64,000 bases of DNA from Hydractinia symbiolongicarpus (Eukaryota > Cnidaria > Hydrozoa > Anthoathecata > Hydractiniidae), in the NCBI RefSeq assembly GCF_029227915.1, contig NC_079887.1:18723650-18787649 (forward strand). Reading direction: 5' to 3'. Positions 1 through 11,064 of the stretch are shown in pieces. Below the pieces are notes generated by a model. The model saw nothing but the letters and a program-made list of their open reading frames with translations, was not told the DNA's origin and searched no databases. The translations under genes were made by a program, and so were the position numbers. How positions within the stretch are numbered: position 1 is the stretch's first letter; every line of letters starts with the position of its first letter.

Positions 1-165
1 AATGATAAACATGCATATTGTCATATTGGACCCTTCATAAATACCAATATGTGATGCTGGGGCTTGGTAAAATGGTCTCCTGTTCAAATCATCTTTGGGA
101 ACTTTTAAACAAACATCATATGGAGTCACAGACTTTACCTAAATAGAATATAAATAAAGACCATA
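1..165. other. flank without recognised gene
   Basis: AT-rich sequence to the left of the first inverted-repeat element. Nothing coding or repetitive is recognised. Confidence 0.5.
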
Positions 166-2444
166 CAGTACTGTAAAAAGGTATCTTAACATTGCGATCC
201 TCTATCGTGCGCGACGCGAACGATACGCGATAACTTTTTGAGCATATTTTTGTCTCGGTAGAAGTGAATCATATCGCGTCTATCAGGATATCGCAATAGG
301 CTCGATCTATCGCGTAGTATTACTCGATGACGTATTGCTTTATAATACTTATTTTAAATTAAATACTGAACTTCAAACAAGTTTCTTTTTTTCTATGATA
401 ATTTAGGAATAATAATTCTTGTATAAATAAAGTTAAACAAAGTTGCCTGACTTTCAACGAAAGTAATAAAAAGTAAATTAAATATTTTTTTTCGCTGGGA
501 TTATCTGGAGGCCTAAAACATTGTTAGTTTACAGACATTTTCATATAAGAATCATTCTTTTTTTTGTTAAATTGACATTTCAAGCCTTGAATAATTCTTA
601 AGATTCTTAAAATGCGATCTAAAAAAGCTTTTCTATCGCCGTTCTTCGTTCTTAAGTTTTTAAAATGCAATCTATAAAAAAATTTCTATCACCGCTTTTC
701 GTTCTTAAAATGTGATCTAAAAAAGCTTCTCTATCGCCGTTCTTCGTTCTTAAACTTTTAAAATGCGATCTAAAAAAGCTTTTCTATTGCTGTTCTTCGT
801 TCTTAAACTTTTAAAATGCGATCTAAAAAAGCTTTTCTATTGCCGTTCTTCGTTCTTAAACTTTTAAAATGCGATCTAATTTTATTGCAAAAACGTCGCT
901 TTTATGCAATCTTTTAACTGGAAAGAACTCCAAGCCTTCCGTGATAGGCTTTATTTAACCTTATTAATTTCTAAGAAAATTATGACGAAACTATACAAGC
1001 AATTCTTAGATTTGTGGATCTTACGATAAAAAGCAACTTTCAAAATTAGAATGTTCTTTTACAAAGAAGTATTTAATTTCTTTACTTTTTTTTAAAAAAA
1101 TAGAAGTTACGCTAGCTAAAATGTAATACTGCATGACTTCGTCGATCCATTTAGGAAACATAAAAAAAACAAGGTAGAATACGCTTGTCGTAACACCCTT
1201 CTCTGTTATTATTTTCAAATATATAATTTTAATGCTGCGAAAGACTTTAAATATTGTCAACTAAACTATATATAGTCTGTAAAAGGATTTTGCACTTAGA
1301 TTTTGATTTTCATATAAGACTGTGCAAAAAACATTAAAAATTATTTTTTCTGTTTTTTCTTTTATTTTAAGTGGGAGGAGAATGACTTGCTGTATAAATT
1401 TTGATACAGCGCAAGAATAATTCTTGCTGTATAACTTTCAAAACAGCACAAGAAATATTCTTGCTGCATCTATAAAAAACATGTTTTTGAACATGCAAGT
1501 ATTTTCATCTTTTCACCTTGAGAGCTAGTTATTTTAATAATTCAAAACAAGAGAAAAATTTTATCCCAAAAATTTTTAGTGAGACAAATTATTATTATTT
1601 TTCCCTTCGCAACAAAAAATATTTATTGCGTACGTGATGCAATAATACATAAAAAAAATGCTTGTCGTAACACCCTTCTCCGTTGTAGACACTGTATTGA
1701 AGAATTAAACTTATTATTTAATTCTAGCGCAAGCAATATTATTTAAACTTATTATTTAATTTTCATAAAGTAAAGTTTAGTTTTTTTTATAGCAAGACGC
1801 AGTGAGTTTATTTTGAAAGCGTGAATAATGCTTGTTAAACGAACTTCGTTAATAAAACGATTTTGTCATTTGTAAAAAATATTTAAATATAAAAACCTAA
1901 TAAGTCCAATAAGTATAAAGACCATAGATAATAGTCCAATTATCATAAACGAACTTCATATAAGCAAATTTTTTATACAAACTTCTTTGAAACGGTACAA
2001 ACTACAAACGAACTTTATTTTAAATGATGCAAACTTTATATGAACTTTATAATTTTGATGGTATGAAAAAGTTGTATTAAAAATAAAATTATACTAAAGA
2101 TTTAATAAATGGATACACAGTTTTTGATACAAATTATACGAATTAAGTATGGACATTTTGAGACGATCCCTTATTTTTTTCTTTACGCTGTGATTTGAGA
2201 GCAGTATAATAAAATTATTTCTTTCGAAATTATCGTTTACTTATTTCTTTTCTTTGCGCTACAATTTAATAAGAACAGATATCTAATTACTTTTAACACA
2301 TCGCGATGTATCGAGACTGCCTATCGACGAAGCGCGATAAGGCTTCACGCGATAGAAATTTAGGAGCAAAAAAAGGTATTACGTATCGATCGCGCTGCGC
2401 ACGATACGCGATCCTCGATGTTAAGATACCTTTTTACAGTACTG
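166..2444. mobile_element. non-autonomous DNA transposon with ~27-bp perfect terminal inverted repeats
   Basis: The left end begins CAGTACTGTAAAAAGG and continues perfectly for 27 bases. The same sequence in reverse complement ends the element at 2418-2444. Similarity continues in diverged form for another ~70 bases, which are rich in CGATCGCG-type words and stand out from the AT-rich interior. No transposase is present. Inside are a ~53-bp satellite (605-885), a direct repeat of cttgtcgtaacacccttctc (1184-1203 and 1661-1680), and short repeats around 'ttcttgctgtat' (about 1380-1480). No convincing target-site duplication flanks it, so the superfamily is open; the CAG start is compatible with hAT-like ends but does not prove them. 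Confidence 0.75.
605..885 (+). repeat. ~53-bp minisatellite array (orientation 1)
   Basis: About five imperfect units containing 'aatgcgatctaaaaaagc', 'ttctatcgccgttcttcg' and 'ttcttaaacttttaa' follow one another. The same unit in reverse complement forms the array at 3185-3490 inside a different element. Confidence 0.8.
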
Positions 2445-2819
2445 GACATTGTTGTCACTATTGTTGTGGTTGTCACATAGTGAATTTGCCATTTGAAAAT
2501 AAAAATGTAATTAAATTGATTTATTCAAACTTGTAACTGTAACTAGGTGTTTTTCATTATTGCTTGTTTTCCTTCATGATACTGTATGAAGAGAAATCAT
2601 ACCTATTTTAAAGTATATTATATTAAAAAAAAAAAAATTGGTTCATGAAAGAGCATTTCGCATGGACAAGAGTTTCCGATTAAAAGTTAAGAAACAATAG
2701 TTCTTTGATTTGCCCTATGATTTAGGGGTCATCTACAAAATTCGTAGCAATTCGTATCAAAAAAATAAATGCTATACGAATTTTCTTTTGCCATACAGTA
2801 ATTAAATTCGGATGAAATT

Positions 2820-3135
2820 TTTCTAAATTCGTATAAAATTCGTATGAGTTTTTAATTAAATTCGTATGAGTTTTAAATTAAATTCGTATGAGTTTTAAAT
2901 TAAATTCGTATGAGTTTTAAATGAAATTCGTATGAGTTTAAAAAAATTTGTATGAGTTTTAAATTAAATTCGTATGAGTTTTAAATGAAATTCGTATGAG
3001 TTTAAAAAAATTCGCATGAGTTTTAAATTAAATTCATATAAGTTTTTAATTAAATTCGTATGAGTTAAATTCGTACGAGTTTAACAAAAAATTCGTATGA
3101 GATTTTAATTAGATGCGTATGGTTTTAAAAAAAAG
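2820..3135. repeat. ~18-20-bp minisatellite
   Basis: Roughly fifteen head-to-tail units around 'aaattcgtatgagttttaa' with small length changes. They fill the left half of the GGGGTC-ended MITE. Confidence 0.8.
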
Positions 3136-3184
3136 AAAATCGTTTGACATTGTATTAAATTCGTATATGAGTTTCAAAATAAAA

Positions 3185-3490
3185 TATTTTTTAGATTGCA
3201 TTTTAAAAGTTTAAAAACGAAAAACGGCGATAGAAATGTTTTTTTTAGATCGCATTTTCAAAAGTTGAAAAACGAAAAACGGCGATAGAAATTTTTTTTT
3301 AGATCGCATTTTAAAAGTTTAAAAACGAAAAAAGGCGATAGAAATGTTTTTTTAGATTGCATTTTAAAAGTTTAAAAACAAAAAACGGCGATAGAAATGT
3401 TTTTTTAGATCGCATTTTTAAAAGTTAAAAAACAAAAAACGCCGATAGAAATGTTTTTTTAGATCGCATTTTAAAAGTTTAAAAACGAAA
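3185..3490 (-). repeat. ~53-bp minisatellite array (orientation 2)
   Basis: About six units containing 'ttttagatcgcattttaaaa' and 'gaaaaacggcgatagaaatg'. These are the reverse complement of the array at 605-885. Confidence 0.8.
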
Positions 3491-3740
3491 TATAATTCGT
3501 ATGAAAATTCGTATAAAAGAGAATATAATTCGTATGATAATTCGTATGAAAATCGTATAAAAGAGAATATAATTTGTATGACAATTCAGATGAAAATCGT
3601 ATAAAATTTGTATTAGATTTTTTAAAAATCGTATAACTATTTAACACTATACGAATTGTATACGATTTTTATACAAATTAAAAGCAATTAAATTCGTATA
3701 TATTCATATAAAATATCATACGAAATTTGTAGACGACCCC

Positions 3741-4891
3741 TTATTCTAAGGCAAATGTTACAGAAGTTTTATAAAACACAGAAGTTTTATAAAACACAGA
3801 ATCTTTTTATAGGAGATGTTTTATATGAGAAATTCACACATATGGTACACACTTCCAAAGTTTCATTTAAAGTTTTAACCCAACACTTTGATGGTACCAG
3901 TTTGCATACTCAGGAAGCTGCTTTATCGTTTTTGCAGAGTTTGGCTGGTGGTTCACACTTTAGCGTGTGGAGTAGCATAAACTGTCTCTTTGCTGCCACA
4001 TGCCATCAAATTGAAGTGAACTGTACCAAAAAGAATTTTTTTTAACTGTATAGCTAAAGCTTATTATGACATAGAGTGTCTGGAATATAACATACACGTT
4101 TTCACAGTTATTATAGTGGTTTCAAAGGACAATGCTGCACGGCTATGAGAAAAATCTGAAATGAAGAAAACAACAACAAACACGTTTGCCAGCCCACAGC
4201 AGTGGGTAAAAAGGAAAGGTCGTTTTCAGTGTTCATATTGAACTTATGTCTTCTAAATTGGTTTTAAGATGATTAGTACAGTGCAACTAGTTGTACAGAT
4301 AACTTGAGTTGGATAAAAATAAGGGTATGTTATTTTTACTCAACTGTGAAAAGGTGTATTATGCACTTTAGATATAGCTAGCTAGCTAGTTATAGTTAAT
4401 TAGCTAGAAGACTCTGTTTGTCAGGTAAAAAAAAAATTCACAAAAAATCCAAGACTTTTGTTGGTCGCACCAATATTTTGTTCTTCATTTCTATTGTGGA
4501 CTAGGGTCCATATAGGGTACATATATAAAAAACATTTAACCAGTTATCCAATATTATTGGGGAATATATCAATTAAATTAACTGTTCAGCTTTGCGTTGA
4601 CTGTTTTTTGGGTTGACATATAAACTTACCAGTGCAAGTAATTTTTCTAGATCTGAAGTAAAATTGTAGGATTTTTCGTTCTGCTGAAAGGTCAGAAAAG
4701 CTTGATTTACAATTCTCTTGATAAGGCACATTGTATTGTAAAAGCGAAACTTACAACAAATAACAACTTAAGAAAAAATGTTCCGTACGATGTCATTCAC
4801 TGTACGAAGTTAGTTAGGCTTTTTTGCCGTACCGCCGAGATTGACCATCTTCGTATTTACCGTATTTCTTTGGTATTGAAGTTTTACAATC
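3741..4891. other. intergenic, no gene supported
   Basis: A 96-codon frame at 3755-4045 begins with a duplicated 'cagaagttttataaaacaca' and has no recognisable domain. A short TAGCTAGCTAG run lies at 4375-4400. Nothing else is supported. Confidence 0.4.
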
Positions 4892-5038
4892 ATGGCGTCT
4901 GTTGCTGGGACACAACGTAAAGCAGAAAACAAGGCCTGTAAAATAAAATACAAAGCCTTAAAGGAGGTGGAGAAAGGAACTGCTCCAAAAAATGTTGCTG
5001 CCCGATTCGGTGTACCTAGCAGTACATTGTCAACATGA
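4892..5038 (+). pseudogene. pogo/Tigger-type transposase, N-terminal DNA-binding fragment
   Basis: This 48-codon frame starts MASVAGTQRKAENKA. It contains the helix-turn-helix signature of CENP-B/Psq N-termini, seen as KYKALKEVEKGTAPKNVAAR followed by FGVPSSTLST, then stops at TGA. In Tigger/pogo transposases this ~50-residue block is the first DNA-binding helix-turn-helix and is followed by a second HTH and a DDE catalytic domain; both are absent here. A matching transposon end lies just downstream (to 5261), so this is an internally deleted element and not a host CENP-B gene. Confidence 0.7.
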
Positions 5039-5044
5039 ATTTTT

Positions 5045-5263
5045 TTATTTTTTCAGTCCGTTCTTAGCCTACAAGGTCGAGATTTTTATCCTGTACAAAG
5101 AACGATTTCGTTCGCATTCCATATAAGGGAGAAAATTCACGCTTAATTGGCCATTTATACAAAATTCGTACAAAACTCCTAACTCTCTATTACCCAAACC
5201 TCTCTAAAATTCGAACGATTTCCGATTCTCCGTGGCTGTTCGAGTTATAGAGAGTCCACTGTA
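5045..5263. mobile_element. right end of the Tigger-like element
   Basis: Reading inward from 5261, the reverse strand starts CAGTGGACTCTCTATAACTC, the usual form of pogo/Tigger termini, and is followed outward by TA (5262-5263), the expected target duplication. A similar phrase recurs internally near 5190-5220. I did not find a convincing left terminus, so the left border is unknown. Confidence 0.55.
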
Positions 5264-5420
5264 TAAATTAAAAACGGGTTTTTGTTTACGTGTATTTTAC
5301 ACGCGGGCTCCACAAACGCGCCAAAAAACGTGACAGATAGAGAAGGTTAAAAGGTTGATGTTACTGACAGCTACTGATTGCTGATATAGCTAGCCAGAGG
5401 TAAGTTTAAATATTCAAGGT

Positions 5421-5473
5421 AAATCTAATATTAAAAGAAGCTATATCACATAGATACTTTTAATATTAGATTT
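5421..5473. repeat. 17-bp perfect hairpin
   Basis: Arms at 5421-5437 (aaatctaatattaaaag) and 5457-5473 are perfect reverse complements around a 19-base loop. It lies in the gap before the Polinton-like element. Its role is unknown. Confidence 0.7.
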
Positions 5474-5599
5474 GATCTGATAACATTAAAACATCTAGCT
5501 AGCTATAGCTAAAGTTCATGCGTCGTAGAACACATTTTAGAGATAGAGAAATGTTCGTTCTGGCGCAGTTGACGTCGACCAAAGCGAAATTCCCTAAGT

Positions 5600-5884
5600 C
5601 ACCCGTTAGTAATCAACACAAAATAATATGATTGTGCTAATAACCAACACATAATAATATATACTAGAAATACCTGACGTCATCTACCAATCACCAACAC
5701 ATAATAATATTAAATGATAGATACATTAAATACTAACACATGATCATATTAAATAATATAAACGAAATCATATGACGTCATGCGCAATAGTATATACTCA
5801 TATTATACAGAATATGAGTAAAGGGAAATTCCCTAATTATTCAAAATCATCACCGCGCCAGAAAAATTTGTTGAAATCAAAGAG
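5600..5884 (+). promoter_or_regulatory. repeat-rich leader upstream of the Polinton-like polymerase
   Basis: The segment carries repeated 'caacacataataatat' words (5644 on, 5693 on, plus variants near 5738), two perfect TGACGTCA boxes (5675-5682, 5773-5780), and two copies of aaattccctaa (5589 on, 5825 on). A TATA-like stretch lies near 5790. It could be the promoter or the eroded terminal repeat of the element. I could not find a matching inverted copy at the other end. Confidence 0.4.
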
Positions 5885-6847
5885 ATGAATTTAAATTCTA
5901 ATACCGTAAAACAATTACACGTAATTGCAAAATCCCGTGGGATTAAGGGATATTCAAAATTACGCAAAGCAGACCGCGTTACTTTATTATTAGAACCCAC
6001 TCATACCCCATTTACACCAGACGTAAAGGACATTTTTAAAAAACAAGAAATGGCTCGATCCCGACCTATTAAGAGGAACATCGAGCTACATGTACCCACG
6101 TTTGAGGAAATGAATGAGTTTGAACGCCAAGAATTGAAGAAAAATCGTCCAGTAGTCAAAAGTAAGTTGCGGGAGTGGTCAGAGTGGCTGTTATCACATG
6201 TACCGGAGAGTATCAAGAAACCAGTGCAAGGTATATATGCATCAGTTAAAAATCGTATCCTTTCACTATATGATGGTGCTAAAAAGGCACTGGTTGGCGA
6301 GGTCGAGGAAGAAGCGAGGGAAGATCATGCCCCAGAGCAACCAAACCAAGATGATTTTACGCATCAGGAACACAAGCATGCGCTTCATAAGACTTTTAGA
6401 AGTTATCGCATAGCTGGCATCGATGGAACAGATATTGATAGACATTTTGGTATGATACGATCACATGTGAAAAATTTGATCGAGAACCAAGTGCAACAAA
6501 TGGGATCTGCGAAGGTGCAACTTTCCCTTTGGATCCTATGGAAAAAACAAATCGATGGTACCAACGAGTTTATAGAAGTAGACAAGGTGTTCGATAGCAA
6601 CATGACATCAGTATTTCAGGGCACCATAGTGGATGAATCGATGTATACGATGTTCGCGCAAATCAGAACGCATGTTGAGAATCCCGCGTTGCCTAACAGC
6701 GGCTTTAGTATCGGTCGCATCCTACATCTTGACGTAGACTTCCACAAACTCAAGCTTACGAGAGGCTCCTCATATATAGAAACACCCAAGTGGATCGTTA
6801 CGAAGAAAGCCATCATCAACCCGAATTATAGCCGCCTTGCATCATGA
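5885..6847 (+). pseudogene. DNA polymerase B, N-terminal part (copy A)
   Basis: This is the first open segment of the polymerase. Residues ~6-33 (NTVKQLHVIAKSRGIKGYSK on) look like a Rho-N/SAP-type helical motif that binds nucleic acid. A basic middle part and a region homologous to the N-terminal extension of large Polinton-type polymerases follow. The reading frame ends at TGA 6845-6847. Just before this stop the expected sequence is interrupted by a small deletion plus a frame change, and recognisable polymerase sequence continues in another frame through about 6930, then changes frame again into the next segment. The start at 5885 is the first ATG after the repeat-rich leader. Confidence 0.7.
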
Positions 6848-6891
6848 GCATATAGCAAAAGATCCTCAAAGGATCAGCAAGCTACGGCCTT

Positions 6892-8472
6892 ATGTGGATC
6901 GACATAACTGGCAAGGCATTAAAATTTCCAACATCCATCAAGGACATCAACAAATTTGAGCGGAACAATCCCGACATTGCAGTTAACGTTCTGTATGTAA
7001 CGGGTAAGAGCTTTAATATCCTGCGTAGATCGGCATTTAACGAACGTGAGAAGCAGGCTAATTTACTATTGCTTACCGATGAGAAGAGGAATCATTACGT
7101 AACCATCAAAAATATTTCTCGATTATTGGGTAGCGAGATATCGAAAGACCACGGAAAAATGAGTTTTTGTCTAAATTGCTTGCAGGGATTCCAAACGATA
7201 GAATCTCGGGATAACCACTATGCCTATTGCAAAGATAATGAATCGGTAAAAAACACGATGCCAAGGGAAAAAGAAAAATGGTTATATTACCAGGATGGAC
7301 AATGCCAATTCAAGGTTCCATTCGTCATATACGCAGACTTTGAAAGCCTACTGATCCCAATGAAGGAGAATGTTCGGGATACCAAGACTAAGACGTTGAA
7401 TAAGCATGTACCATGCGGGTGGGCCACATGTTCCACCTTTGCCTATGGGTCCTTGCCAGATCCACTGAAAGTATACAGGGGTGAAAACTATGTGAAGAAG
7501 TTCGTCGATCATCTAGAGAATGAGGTAAAGCGACTCTACAGCACCTATCTTCAACAGAACATGTTACCACTAACGGAAGTACTAAAAAAGGAGCACGACT
7601 CCGCCACGAGTTGTCACATCTGCATGAAACATTTTGACAACGACGAATATAGCCGTGAAGTTCGAGACCACTGTCACTACACGGGGCTATATAGGGGTGC
7701 AGCGCACGCGATCTGCAATCTCAGATATAAGATACCAAGCCACGTGCCTGTGATCTTCCACAACCTGTCAGGGTACGATGCCCAATTATTCATCCGAGAA
7801 TTGGGGGAGAAATATGATACCCAGGATATTGGTTGCATTGCTGAAAACACGAAGAAGTATATCTCCTTCAACGCAAAAATCAAAGTACCCATTGCAATGG
7901 GTAATGGTGAAACATATAAGAAGATAGAAATCAGATTCATTGATAGTTGCCGATTTATGGCATCAAGCTTGGAAAAATTAGCTAATAATCTCGATGATGA
8001 ACAGTGCAAAAATCTCTGTTGGTATTTCAACGAGGATGACATCTTTAAACTCATGCGTAGAAAAGGTGTCTATCCATACGAATACATGAATAGCTTGCAA
8101 CGATTTAAAGAGACTGAGTTACCTCTGAAAGAGGCTTTCTATAGCAAGTTGAACATGAATGGGATTAACGATGAAGAATACGAACACGCTCAAAAAGCTT
8201 GGAATGCTTTTACTCCGAAGAGCCCAGAGACTACCATGGGTGACTATCATGATATATATCTCGCCACAGACGTCCTGTTGCTTGCCGATATCTTTCAGAA
8301 TTTTCGGCAAGTCTGCCAGAATCAATACAAACTCGACCCTGCTCACTTTTACAGCGCACCAGGCTTGGCGTGGAATGCGGCGTTGAAGTACACAGAAATC
8401 AAACTAGAGCTGCTAACAGATCCTGACATGCTCCTGATGTTTGAAAAGGGTATTCGAGGTGGTATCACGTAG
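6892..8472 (+). pseudogene. DNA polymerase B, HNH and exonuclease part (copy A)
   Basis: Proofreading exonuclease motifs of family B are visible: ExoI as YADFES (near residue 147), ExoII as NLSGYDAQL, ExoIII as YHDIYLATD. Between ExoI and ExoII lies a Cys/His block (CHICMKHF, then RDHCHYTG, then HAICNLRYKIP) of the HNH/endonuclease VII type. Upstream is another zinc-knuckle-like stretch (CLNCLQGF with H and C following). The segment is closed by TAG 8470-8472, which sits inside conserved sequence; the frame continues unchanged after it, so this is a nonsense mutation. The true reading starts before the first ATG because the upstream frame joins near 6930. Confidence 0.75.
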
Positions 8473-8508
8473 AGTGTTCACAGGTACGCGAGGGCCAACA
8501 ACAAATAC

Positions 8509-9780
8509 ATGGGGGACCAATACGATTCCAATGAAGAATCGTCATATTTGCAGTACCTAGATGCCAACAATCTTTATGACTGGGCCATGCAACAACCCCT
8601 CCCAATTCATGGTTTTAAATGGGTGTCGAATATTGAGATAATAGACGAAAAGAAGATTGATAAGCTCGTTGCTGATAACAAGCATGGGGACCCCCTGGAG
8701 GTCGATGTTGATTATCCGAAGGAGCTCCATTATAAGCACAATGAGCTACCCTTCCTACCAGAGTGCAAGTTTGTACATAGAGTAGAGAAGCTAATAACAA
8801 ATCTCGAACATAAGAAGAAATACGTAGTACACATCGGAGCTCTACATCAAGCCCTAAAGCATGGCTTGGTATTAACTAAGGTCCACCGTGTTATTCAATT
8901 TAAACATAGTGCTTGGCTTAAACCATATATCGATCACAATACGAGGCTTAGAACTGCCGCCAAAAACGAGTTGGAGAAAGATTTTTACAAGCTGATGAAC
9001 CTCTCGGTCTTTGGAAAGACGATGGAAAACATACGCAATCACCGCAACATCAAGCTAGTTACGAATGAAGCCGCATATACGAAGCTGACCTTGCAACCAA
9101 ACTTTAAAAGCGGCACATGCTTCAGTAAGAATCTTATGGGCATTGACATGGGTAGAACGGGAATCAAGATGAATAAACCGGTCTATATAAGTCAAGCTAT
9201 CCTGGATCAGTCAAAAACCGTCATGTATGAGTTCCACTACGATTACATGCCGCCCAAATATGGTTCTAAGATAAAGTTATGTTATATGGACACCGACAGT
9301 TTCATTTACCACATACGAACTCATGATATTTATAAGGATATTGCTGATGATGCAGAAACACGCTTCGATACGAGTGCTTATGACAAGGATGACAACAGAC
9401 CTCTCCCTATCGGCAAAAATAAAAAGATCGTGGGTATGATGAAGGATGAGCTCAATGGCAAGCCTATGACGGAATTCATCACATTGAGACTGAAGGCTTA
9501 TGCATACAAGAGCCTCACGAAAGAAGGCGGCGATCGTAAGGCCAAAGGTGTGAAGAGAGCTGTAACCAAAAAATGTATAACTTTCGAAGATTACAAGCAA
9601 TGTCTGAATGAAGGTATTAATATCAACAAAACTTGGTGTTGTATACAAAATAAAGATCACAATATATAAACGGAGGAAGTTACAAAGATCGCGTTAAATA
9701 GGGCTGATGACAAAAGGATCGTTTAGGCGGATCAAATCACCACACTGGCTAGGGGACATTACCGGTTGAAAGAGAAATAA
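8509..9780 (+). pseudogene. DNA polymerase B, palm/fingers part (copy A)
   Basis: The catalytic motifs of protein-primed-type family B polymerases are present: motif A as YLDANNLYDWAM, motif B as KLMNLSVFGKTMEN, motif C as CYMDTDSFIY. The frame is the same as the preceding segment. It meets TAA at 9667-9669 and TAG at 9724-9726, yet conserved C-terminal sequence (ALNRADDKRI, TTLARGHYR) runs on to the final TAA at 9778-9780. Copy B carries the same C-terminus on the other strand without those stops. Catalytic residues look intact, so the breaks are mostly point lesions. Confidence 0.78.
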
Positions 9781-9783
9781 ACA

Positions 9784-10350
9784 ATGGAGGTATTAGTATT
9801 GATTGCGATAATTCTTCCATATATATTGATACTTGCTTTCCTCTATCGATATAAACATATAATAAATAAGATGTATTTATTATCTGAAATATTCGACGAT
9901 GTTGTAGATACACCAGCAGAGGCTGTTGATCAACCTATAGATAAACGCCAGGCTTTGAAGGATATACGAAAGACCAAGTCACATTTACTGCCTAAAAAAT
10001 GTAGCGAAGGTTTCCTGGACAAAGCTTCAGATAAAACAATCGATAAAATTCATGCTGAGTACATCCAACGAGAGCTGTAGGAAAAGGGAGAAACGACAGC
10101 TCGAGCCATAAGCACTCACGCGATTGGGTTATATAGCAAAACCATAAGCAATTTTGTACCCATCGATGATGTTGATGCTCTCCGTAAGGATCTAGAAAAT
10201 GATCCTATTATCAGGGAGAGCATGACTGATCTTGGAATCCTCGTTTATACGGCGTTCGGAAAATTTTTAGCGCCTCTGCTCGTTGCGGCCCGCACGATAA
10301 ATCATACTAAGATGTCTAAACAGGTTTCCCCGATTCGGGGGAACTGGTGA
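9784..10350 (+). pseudogene. conserved membrane protein 'gene 2' (copy A)
   Basis: The ATG follows the polymerase stop by three bases. It encodes an N-terminal membrane segment (about residues 4-22), a charged helical middle with a LPKKCSEGF motif, and a second hydrophobic stretch near the C-terminus (LGILVYTAF). TAG at 10078-10080 interrupts the frame after 98 codons; the frame continues to TGA 10348-10350. The intact homologue is on the minus strand at 12659-13207, roughly half identical by eye. Function unknown; the position immediately after polB suggests a virus-like structural or membrane role, which is inference. Confidence 0.7.
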
Positions 10351-10767
10351 ATGATACAAGCTCTCCATCATAAAGAAGATTTTATAAGTCTCACGACTTA
10401 TAAAGAAATGAGCACTAAACAACCACAAAAACAGAGAGTTATAACAAAGCCAGTAAAGCACCCAGGGCAAGTAGCCCAAGGGCACAAGTTGGCGGCACTG
10501 ATGAAGAAGAGGAAGGCAAATCTTAAACAACAAGAGGGTTCTGTGCGACCTCCAGTCAAAACCTCTTCTGGAGTGAGTTCTGTACAGTCAAGCAATGGAT
10601 ATATATATGGCGCTGGGGGCCTTATTATCCTCGCATGTATCGGAGGTGCCTACTATTTTATCAGTAAAATACCCGCCGGTACCCAGCCTCCACCAGCGGT
10701 TCATTACGTTCATCCAAGCGTTAGGCAGGAGCCTAAGGCAGATATTGACATTTTTCGTATGAGGTAG
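10351..10767 (+). CDS. basic single-pass membrane protein 'gene 3'
   Basis: The frame opens directly at the stop of the preceding gene. A likelier start is the ATG at 10408 (MSTKQPQKQR), which begins the conserved-looking part. It has a Lys/Gln-rich N-terminus, then one strong membrane segment (GAGGLIILACIGGAYYF, about residues 87-105 counted from 10351), then a Pro-rich tail. No family is recognised. There is no counterpart in copy B, where only ~64 bases separate gene 2 from the next small gene. Possible structural or minor membrane protein; not established. Confidence 0.5.
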   Translation: MIQALHHKEDFISLTTYKEMSTKQPQKQRVITKPVKHPGQVAQGHKLAALMKKRKANLKQQEGSVRPPVKTSSGVSSVQSSNGYIYGAGGLIILACIGGAYYFISKIPAGTQPPPAVHYVHPSVRQEPKADIDIFRMR

Positions 10768-10781
10768 GCCTATAATAAAGC

Positions 10782-10995
10782 ATGACCAGAAAACAATATC
10801 AGAAAGAGGTTATAGATTCTTTATGGGAGTCCGTGAGATTAGTATCATATACTACCCTACTAGCGCTGTTCTAAAAACGCATTTGGTGTTTCTCGACCAG
10901 GTGCGAAGATGGATCTAGAGGACGGTGTTAAATTGGCAGGATATATGACAGGAGCGATCCTATTCGATGACTATGCCATTAAACAAGGCTGGTAA
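10782..10995 (+). pseudogene. small conserved membrane protein (copy A)
   Basis: Two pieces, 10782-10874 (starts MTRKQYQKEV, ends at TAA) and 10909-10995 (MDLEDGVKLAGYMTG on, ending IKQGW), belong together: copy B encodes both halves in the same order at 12384-12594. A one-base frame change near 10870 splits it. The reconstructed size is about 70 residues with two weakly hydrophobic segments and an invariant IKQGW C-terminus. No known family is recognised. Conservation between diverged copies argues for a real protein. Confidence 0.6.
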
Positions 10996-11064
10996 AAGCG
11001 TTCCATGATGCCTCTAAAATAAAAAGTTCAAGGTTTTGTTGTTTGTCCATGGCATACAACAAAC

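Larger units (their letters stand above)
2725..3740. mobile_element. Harbinger-like MITE with GGGGTC termini
   Basis: The left end ggggtcatctacaaaattcg matches the reverse complement of the right end (3721-3740) with two mismatches in 20. It is flanked by TTA on both sides (2722-2724 and 3741-3743), consistent with the 3-bp TWA target duplication of PIF/Harbinger transposons. The interior is almost wholly tandem repeat: an ~18-20-bp unit around 'aaattcgtatgagtttt' at about 2820-3130, the ~53-bp satellite at 3185-3490, and 'attcgtatgaaaat' repeats to about 3610. No ORF. Superfamily assignment rests on termini and TSD only. Confidence 0.7.

Noticed and set aside
3180-3490. CRISPR-like regular repeats
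   Set aside because: Units are contiguous minisatellites without unique spacers, and the DNA is eukaryotic.
3755-4045. 96-codon ORF as a gene
   Set aside because: No domain, starts in a short duplication, no splice or promoter context.
5885-9780. bacterial or phage origin of the polymerase block
   Set aside because: Flanks are eukaryotic transposons on both sides, and the gene order fits animal Polinton-like elements, so contamination is not needed to explain it.
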